Shown here one piece after another: positions 7,466-11,519 of a DNA stretch of 11,519 nt; position 1 is the first letter of the stretch, and each line of letters starts with the position of its first letter. The stretch is from Sulfurovum sp. Lineage in GTDB: Bacteria > Campylobacterota > Campylobacteria > Campylobacterales > Sulfurovaceae. The stretch covers positions 1 through 11,519 of the forward strand of contig DAOUPF010000011.1 of the NCBI GenBank assembly GCA_030626265.1, read 5' to 3'. The notes below the pieces were generated by a model. It saw only the letters and a program-made list of their open reading frames with translations, had not been told where the DNA came from and did no database searches. The position numbers and the translations under genes were made by a program.

Positions 7466-8344
7466 ATGCAACACTTAGTAGATACAAATCAATTCTCTAT
7501 TCCTCAGATAGAGCAGATAATGGCAGATGCCAAATCATTCAAAGCCAACAGAGCACCTCTCCTACTACGAGACAAAGTACTAATCACACTATTTTTTGAG
7601 ACATCTACTAGAACGCGTAGCTCCTTTGAGATAGCTGCCAAACGACTAGGAGCAGCAACAGTACATTTAGACCCTACCAAAAGCTCTACCCAAAAAGGTG
7701 AATCTCTAGAGGATACATTTACCAACCTGTGTGCTATGGAACCAGATGGTGTCATCATCCGCCACTCAGAGAATGAGACTCCTCAGATACTAGCAGATAT
7801 GCAGATAACTTCTGTGATAAACGCAGGAGCAGGCAACTACGCACATCCTACGCAGTCACTACTAGATTACTTTACTATGCTTGAGTATTTTGGTGGCTCT
7901 GTAGAGGGCAAGACCTTAGCCATTGTAGGTGATATAGTAAGTTCTAGGGTCGCTAGCTCTGGTATACGGCTATTTACTCGTATGGGTATGAAGGTTATAT
8001 TGATTGCACCACAGCAGTTCATGCCAGAGAGTGACCTTCCTCAGTTTGAAGAGTTAGATGATGTGATGGATGAGGTAGATGTCATCATGAGCCTTCGTGC
8101 CCAGCTAGAGCGTCACGATATACCACACTTCGATGATTATGAGGATTATGCCAAACACTACTGCATAGATGCCAAACGAATGGGAGATAGAGATATCCTA
8201 CTATTACATCCAGGTCCAGTAATGAGAAATATAGATATATCAGATGAGATGCTCGATGACCCACGATGTAGGGTACTAGAACAGGTCAAAAATGGAGTTT
8301 ATGTTCGTATGGCTATTTTGAAGATTTTGTTGTTAGATGTATAG
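7466..8344 (+). CDS. pyrB: Aspartate carbamoyltransferase catalytic chain PyrB
   Basis: The 292-residue protein catalyses the first committed step of pyrimidine synthesis: carbamoyl phosphate plus L-aspartate to N-carbamoyl-L-aspartate. Motifs seen: FFETSTRTRSSFE (43-55) with the carbamoyl-phosphate loop STRT at 47-50, SSTQKGES with K77, HPTQ at 127-130, R161, SLRAQLERH at 209-217, and HPGPVMRN at 248-255. SLRxQxER and HPGPxxR distinguish it from ornithine carbamoyltransferase, which has HCLP and SMG motifs. The length fits the catalytic chain of this phylum (about 290-295 aa). An oddity: the usual NAGDG before HPTQ reads NAGAG (residues 119-123). No pyrI regulatory chain is seen. It is likely transcribed from its own promoter just upstream. 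Confidence 0.93.
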   Translation: MQHLVDTNQFSIPQIEQIMADAKSFKANRAPLLLRDKVLITLFFETSTRTRSSFEIAAKRLGAATVHLDPTKSSTQKGESLEDTFTNLCAMEPDGVIIRHSENETPQILADMQITSVINAGAGNYAHPTQSLLDYFTMLEYFGGSVEGKTLAIVGDIVSSRVASSGIRLFTRMGMKVILIAPQQFMPESDLPQFEELDDVMDEVDVIMSLRAQLERHDIPHFDDYEDYAKHYCIDAKRMGDRDILLLHPGPVMRNIDISDEMLDDPRCRVLEQVKNGVYVRMAILKILLLDV

Positions 8345-8352
8345 GGTATATT

Positions 8353-8390
8353 TTCAACGCCTGACCCCAAAGATGGACCCCAAAGATGGA
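8353..8390. repeat. Tandem 13-bp repeat with CGCCTGACCCC motif
   Basis: GACCCCAAAGATG occurs twice head-to-tail at 8363-8375 and 8376-8388, followed by GA, the start of a third copy. It is preceded by TTCAACGCCTGACCCC (8353-8368). Sequences of the type TTCAA-GCCTGACCCC are, from memory, common beside REP-associated tyrosine transposase (RAYT, IS200-like Y1) genes in many proteobacteria; I cannot verify that here. The repeat marks the exact junction between pyrB and a decapitated peptidase gene, so it may be a small element end or a deletion scar. Confidence 0.55.
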
Positions 8391-8576
8391 GTTGTAGGGC
8401 TTATGTATGCTGTAAATCCAAATATAACTCCAACACAGATTAGAACAATATTGATAAATAATAGTGACAAGATTGGTCTCAGTGCTACATATACCGATGG
8501 ATTTGATGAAAAAAGAGCGTATGGTAAATTAAATGCGGGTAAAGCTGCGGAGGAAGCAAAAAAATTGATAGATTAG
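8373..8576 (+). pseudogene. C-terminal remnant of a subtilisin-like (S8) serine peptidase
   Basis: The frame from about 8391 to the stop at 8576 translates as VVGLMYAVNPNITPTQIRTI, then LINNSDKIG, YTDGFDEKRAYGKLNAGKAA and EEAKKLID. This is the end of a subtilase catalytic domain: the helix after the active-site Ser (VxGxxA), NPxxTxxQ(V/I)RxIL, and the closing YGKLNAxxA. Everything upstream, including the Asp, His and GTSMA-P Ser motifs, is missing and replaced by the tandem repeat. The open frame extends back to an ATG at 8337 inside pyrB, but that start has no ribosome binding site and the added residues are repeat-encoded. It cannot be an active peptidase. Homology is read by eye and not from a search. 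Confidence 0.65.
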
Positions 8577-8585
8577 GAGTATGAT

Positions 8586-8657
8586 ATGCACAAATACAAC
8601 TTCAAGAAATTTGATTCATCTGTAAGCTATAAAAAAGTCGATGAATCTTTATCTTGA
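8586..8657 (+). pseudogene. Short 23-codon ORF, probably the 5' stub of a lost gene
   Basis: An AGGAG (8575-8579) overlapping the peptidase remnant's stop codon sits 6 nt before an ATG at 8586. The frame encodes MHKYNFKKFDSSVSYKKVDE and then SLS before TGA at 8655-8657. The strong ribosome binding site and close spacing suggest a gene once co-transcribed with the peptidase, now cut short. None of the three forward frames continues as a plausible protein afterwards. I do not recognise the sequence. It could instead be a true micro-protein. Confidence 0.3.
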
Positions 8658-8787
8658 ATCTATAAAAAATGTGGCAGGATTTTAGTAGGTAACCTGTGGA
8701 AATAAATTTGGATAGATTTTTCTCTTAGATTTTCAGGGCATTATAATATTCTGTGGTATTATATAGAGATAGTTTTGGAAGTTTCTG

Positions 8788-8806
8788 GGTGCTATAAAGG
8801 TGCTAT
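8788..8806 (+). promoter_or_regulatory. Direct repeat GGTGCTAT with 11-bp period, candidate response-regulator operator
   Basis: GGTGCTAT is present at 8788-8795 and again at 8799-8806, spaced by AAA, so the copies lie on the same DNA face one helical turn apart. OmpR/PhoB-type regulators usually bind as head-to-tail dimers to such 10-11 bp direct repeats. With the predicted start near 8847, the repeat covers about -59 to -41, a normal activator position. Binding by the adjacent regulator is an inference. Confidence 0.4.
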
Positions 8807-8831
8807 TTATTAACTAATCACCCTTCATTTA

Positions 8832-8847
8832 TGATATAATTAATTAT
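8832..8847 (+). promoter_or_regulatory. Promoter of the response regulator gene (extended -10) with palindrome
   Basis: TGATATAAT (8832-8840) is an exact extended -10 element, 31 nt upstream of the ATG at 8872. It overlaps a perfect 12-bp palindrome, ATAATTAATTAT (8836-8847). No good -35 is seen, consistent with activation from the direct repeat upstream. The ribosome binding site is modest: an AGGTAGG stretch about 8-9 nt before the ATG. Confidence 0.5.
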
Positions 8848-8871
8848 CTTACAGTATAGGTAGGTGTAGTA

Positions 8872-9597
8872 ATGCTTAAAGAAAATGTTCAAAATATATT
8901 AAAAACTAGCAAAAGTTTAAAAGTTTTATATGTTGAAGATAATAAAGATGCTAGAGAATCTACTTTTTTAATATTACAAAACTATTTTGATTATATTGAA
9001 GTTGCAGTAGATGGGATAGATGCACTTGAGCGCTATAACAACTATTTTTACGAAACAAATAGTTATTTTGATATAGTTTTTTCAGATATTGAAATGCCAA
9101 ATCTTGACGGTGTTGGTCTAACTAAAGAGATATATAATATAAACAAGAAACAATTTATTGTTATAATATCTGCATATAGTGATAAAGAATATTTAATACC
9201 TTTACTAAATTTAGGTGTAGAAGGCTTTATACAAAAGCCTATTATACATGAACAAGTAATGGATGTTGTAAAAGATATTTGTAACCTATTTAATCAAAGT
9301 GATATTGTGGATATAGGAGAATCATATACTTATGATAAAAATTTAAATATATTAATGAAAGATGATAAATATATTAAATTAACAAACAACGAGATAAAAC
9401 TTTTAAAACTTTTTTTTGATAATTTAAATACCAACTTTAATATAGAATATATGTTTAATCATATATTCTATGATGATCCACATAAGGAGTATAATTCAAA
9501 TTCAATTAGATTAATATTAAAAAGATTGAGAAAAAAACTTCCTGATGGGTTGATTATAAACAACAGAACACTAGGATACACAATAAATTTACTTTAA
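8872..9597 (+). CDS. OmpR-type response regulator (receiver plus winged-helix DNA-binding domain)
   Basis: The 241-residue protein has a receiver domain at about 16-135: acidic pair E22/D23 in LYVEDN, phospho-acceptor D72 in FSDIEMPNLDG, switch S100 in IISAY, and K122 in QKP. Residues about 150-241 form a winged-helix effector domain of the Trans_reg_C type, with LTNNEIKLLKLF, then NSIRLILKRLRKKL (the recognition-helix region) and a closing RTLGYTINLL wing. It should be a cytoplasmic transcription regulator phosphorylated by a histidine kinase. It lies 92 nt upstream of a solute-binding lipoprotein and a membrane sensor-like gene on the same strand. Codon use is more AT-rich than in the pyrB-side genes (GAA, TTA, AAA). 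Its target genes are unknown; the adjacent direct repeat suggests autoregulation. Confidence 0.85.
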   Translation: MLKENVQNILKTSKSLKVLYVEDNKDARESTFLILQNYFDYIEVAVDGIDALERYNNYFYETNSYFDIVFSDIEMPNLDGVGLTKEIYNINKKQFIVIISAYSDKEYLIPLLNLGVEGFIQKPIIHEQVMDVVKDICNLFNQSDIVDIGESYTYDKNLNILMKDDKYIKLTNNEIKLLKLFFDNLNTNFNIEYMFNHIFYDDPHKEYNSNSIRLILKRLRKKLPDGLIINNRTLGYTINLL

Positions 9598-9689
9598 ACA
9601 CTTGAAAAAGTACAATTTTGAATATAGTTATTCTACTTAGACTGTATTTTTAATAAAATGAAATAGAACAAAGTATAAAAAGGAGTATT
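9598..9689 (+). promoter_or_regulatory. Spacer with strong ribosome binding site before the solute-binding protein
   Basis: AAGGAG at 9680-9685 lies 4 nt before the ATG at 9690 and fixes that start. A TTGAAA (9602-9607) and TATAGT (9623-9628) pair with a 15-bp spacer could be a weak promoter; the spacing is short, so co-transcription from the regulator gene is equally likely. No hairpin with a T-run is seen after the regulator stop. Confidence 0.35.
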
Positions 9690-11159
9690 ATGAAAATTGT
9701 TATTTTGATGATATCGGTATTGACAATTTTTATAGGTTGTCAAGAAAAAGAAAAAAATAAATTAAACGATAAGCCGTATAAAAACCAAGTCATTAGAGTT
9801 ATTGTTCCAAATATAGGGGATAGAGTTGTCCGTGGACCAATTATGGAACAAGCAAAAATATTTGAGAAAAAAACAGGCGCCATAGTAAGGGTGGTTACAC
9901 CAGGATGGGATAGTACAGTTTCTAAAACAAAAGAGTCTTTAGTTGATCCGAAAATTAATTTTGATATTTTTGTTATTATTACAAGTTGGGGTGGTTCATT
10001 ATTAGGAGAAAAGCATATAGAACCAGTTCCTACTTGGGTAAAAAATAAAATAGATTGGGATGATATTCTTCCTATTTATAAAAATAGTATACTATCTTGG
10101 AATAATAAAATTTATGGTTTACCATACGATGGAGATAGTGTTAATTTATACTATAGAAAAGATATATTTAATGATAAAGATAATCAAACAAACTTTTTAA
10201 AAGAGTTTGGATATCCATTAGAAGTGCCATCTACATGGGAAGTGTATGAAGATGTATCACAGTTTTTTAATAACTGGGATTGGGATAATGATGGTGAGAT
10301 AGAATATGGAATGGCGGGAAATCGTTCAATTGGCTTTGCTTCAATATTACAATTCTTTTCAAGAGCTGCTTCTTATGCCAAACATCCTGATGAAGCTGGA
10401 TTTTATTTTGATACTAATACTATGGAACCTCATATTAATAATCCTGGTTTTATAAAAGCATTAGATGACTATATCAGTATAATGAAATATGCACCAAAAG
10501 AGATGATAAATTTTCAGGCATCAGATGTAAGAAAAAGCTTTATTAGTGGTGAAGTTGCTATGGCTATTGATTGGGGAGACATGGGTACAATGGCAGCAAA
10601 CTCTAATATATCATCAATAAAAAAAGATATTGGATATGCACAATTACCAGGATATAAAAGAGTATATAATACAAAAACAAAAAAATGGGATGAACAATAC
10701 AATAGACCATCTTCTATATCTGGAAACTGGACTATAGTTATAAATAAAAATTCAAAAAATAAAAAGTTAGCATTTGAATTTGCTTCACATATGACATCTC
10801 CAGAGTTAAGTAAAAATTTAATATCATTGGGGTGGACGGGGATAAACCCTTCAAGATATTCTCACTTTGAAGATCCAAATTCTTTAATAAGTATGGGATT
10901 TAATAAACAATCAGCAAATGAATATCTAGATGTTATCAAAATATCATTAAATAATGAAAATGTAATGGTAGACATAAGAATACCTGGAGCAAATGAGTAT
11001 TATAATGCGACTAGTAAATATATAGACTTAGCTATAAGAAGAGAGCTGACAAGTAAAGAGGCATTGGATAAAGTAGCTCTGGAATGGAAACAAATTACTG
11101 ATAAATTTGGTAGAGATAAGCAATTAAAATTGTACAATGAATCAATAAATAATAAGTGA
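9690..11159 (+). CDS. Extracellular solute-binding lipoprotein, family 1 (sugar-type)
   Basis: The 489-residue protein starts with a lipoprotein signal, MKIVILMISVLTIFIGC, with lipidated C17. The mature part has the features of MalE-like family 1 binding proteins: IRVIVPN near 35, a long lobe-1 region ending in IYGLPYDGDSVNLYYRKDIF (141-160), PSTWEVYEDV near 180, FISGEVAMAIDWGDMG near 284-299, a GNWTIVINKNSKNKKLAFEF region, and a C-terminal helical part. Residues 197-208 (DWDNDGEIEYGM) resemble an EF-hand-like calcium loop. It is expected in the periplasm, anchored to a membrane, binding a sugar or similar ligand. No permease or ATPase gene is next to it; instead a membrane sensor-like gene follows after 7 nt and a response regulator precedes it, so it may deliver ligand to a sensor rather than a transporter. 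Ligand unknown. Confidence 0.82.
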   Translation: MKIVILMISVLTIFIGCQEKEKNKLNDKPYKNQVIRVIVPNIGDRVVRGPIMEQAKIFEKKTGAIVRVVTPGWDSTVSKTKESLVDPKINFDIFVIITSWGGSLLGEKHIEPVPTWVKNKIDWDDILPIYKNSILSWNNKIYGLPYDGDSVNLYYRKDIFNDKDNQTNFLKEFGYPLEVPSTWEVYEDVSQFFNNWDWDNDGEIEYGMAGNRSIGFASILQFFSRAASYAKHPDEAGFYFDTNTMEPHINNPGFIKALDDYISIMKYAPKEMINFQASDVRKSFISGEVAMAIDWGDMGTMAANSNISSIKKDIGYAQLPGYKRVYNTKTKKWDEQYNRPSSISGNWTIVINKNSKNKKLAFEFASHMTSPELSKNLISLGWTGINPSRYSHFEDPNSLISMGFNKQSANEYLDVIKISLNNENVMVDIRIPGANEYYNATSKYIDLAIRRELTSKEALDKVALEWKQITDKFGRDKQLKLYNESINNK

Positions 11160-11166
11160 TTATAAT

Positions 11167-11519
11167 ATGTTGAAGAATCTAACAATAACGCAAATAGCTA
11201 AAATAGCATTTGTCTTTTTAATAATAAGTTTTTTTATAAGTACAATAGTTTTCTATTTGTTATACAGTAGTTTAGAAAAAGTTAATGATAAAATATTAGT
11301 ATCAAAGACTTTACAATATTCATTTTCAGATATTAAAACAAATACTCAAAAACTTTTGACTTCAGGATACTTGAAAGAGACTCTAGGTGAATTAAATAAA
11401 TCAGTAGTTGTTTATGAAACATTATTAGATAAATTCAATTTAATTATAAAAGAAGATAATATCAATATCGCAAGTGATTGGTATATTTGCATGAAAGAGT
11501 TAAAAAATATAAATAAGAT
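11167..11519 (+). CDS. Membrane sensor-like protein N-terminus, partial (runs off window)
   Basis: An open frame starts with ATG at 11167 and continues without stop to the window end (117 full codons). It begins MLKNLTITQIAKIAFVFLII and has one membrane helix at about 13-33, followed by a polar, helix-rich extracytoplasmic segment (about 34-117) with no recognised domain. This is the usual N-terminal layout of histidine kinases, chemoreceptors and diguanylate cyclases. Given the orphan response regulator upstream and the solute-binding protein 7 nt before it, a sensor histidine kinase is the best guess, but no catalytic motif is inside the window. There is no good Shine-Dalgarno sequence, so translation is probably coupled to the preceding gene. 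Confidence 0.6.
   Translation, partial: MLKNLTITQIAKIAFVFLIISFFISTIVFYLLYSSLEKVNDKILVSKTLQYSFSDIKTNTQKLLTSGYLKETLGELNKSVVVYETLLDKFNLIIKEDNINIASDWYICMKELKNINK

Larger units (their letters stand above)
8658..8871. other. Non-coding region before the response regulator
   Basis: No gene is visible on either strand. It contains an AT-only inverted repeat, TATAATA (8742-8748) with TATTATA (8757-8763), around an 8-nt loop; this may be chance. The direct repeat and promoter of the downstream regulator gene, listed separately, occupy its right end. Confidence 0.5.

Noticed and set aside
7466..8344. Ornithine carbamoyltransferase (argF) as identity of this gene
   Set aside because: The STRTR loop is shared, but the SLRAQLER and HPGPVMRN motifs are those of aspartate carbamoyltransferase, and the HCLP and SMG motifs of the ornithine enzyme are absent.
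8337..8372. ATG inside the pyrB end as true start of a small 79-residue protein
   Set aside because: The first about 18 residues are encoded by the element-like motif and tandem repeat, there is no ribosome binding site, and homology to subtilases begins only at about 8391.
8742..8763. AT-only hairpin TATAATA/TATTATA as a terminator
   Set aside because: The stem has no G-C pairs, is not followed by a T-run, and such repeats are expected by chance in this composition.
11161..11166. TATAAT immediately before the last gene as its promoter
   Set aside because: A -10 there would start transcription inside the coding region, about 6 nt past the ATG; the 7-nt gap to the previous gene favours co-transcription.
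1..11519. CRISPR array, tRNA or rRNA genes, integrase or complete insertion sequence
   Set aside because: No regularly spaced repeats, no cloverleaf-type sequence, and no transposase or integrase frame were seen on either strand.

Overview
The window looks like chromosomal DNA of a Campylobacterota bacterium (Sulfurimonas/Sulfurovum-like). It is AT-rich, favours ATA and AGA codons, is densely packed, and carries TrmA, TruD and PyrB proteins of the type expected in that group. The genus is an inference; there is no rRNA or other marker to fix it.

Positions 1-8344 form a housekeeping block. The first 71 bases, on the minus strand, are the 5' end of glmU. Divergent from it, across a 60-bp spacer with a likely two-way promoter, starts a tight six-gene run on the plus strand: trmA (m5U54 tRNA methylase), truD (Psi13 pseudouridine synthase), two half-size PqiA membrane proteins, pqiB (three-MCE-domain protein) and pqiC (lipoprotein). 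Junctions overlap or are at most 12 nt apart. The last four genes should build a Pqi-type envelope-spanning lipid transport system: PqiA in the inner membrane, the PqiB tube through the periplasm, the PqiC lipoprotein at the outer membrane. Next come a SulP-family anion transporter with a STAS domain, then pyrB (aspartate carbamoyltransferase) behind its own extended -10 promoter.

Positions 8345-8871 are a scar. Just after pyrB lies a short tandem repeat beginning with a CGCCTGACCCC motif that resembles ends of small REP/RAYT-type elements. It is joined to the last ~60 codons of a subtilisin-like (S8) peptidase that has lost its catalytic region. A well-placed ribosome binding site then leads into only 23 codons of an unrecognised gene, followed by ~215 bp without genes.

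Positions 8872-11519 are visibly more AT-rich, with codon use shifted to GAA, TTA and AAA. They hold an OmpR-type response regulator, a lipoprotein family-1 solute-binding protein, and the first 117 codons of a single-pass (so far) membrane protein that runs off the window. No permease or ATPase is seen between them. The set looks like a sensory cassette in which the binding protein feeds a membrane sensor and the regulator responds. An 8-bp direct repeat with 11-bp period sits just upstream of the regulator promoter, as expected for an OmpR/PhoB-type operator. This cassette is the most likely place for something not well described.
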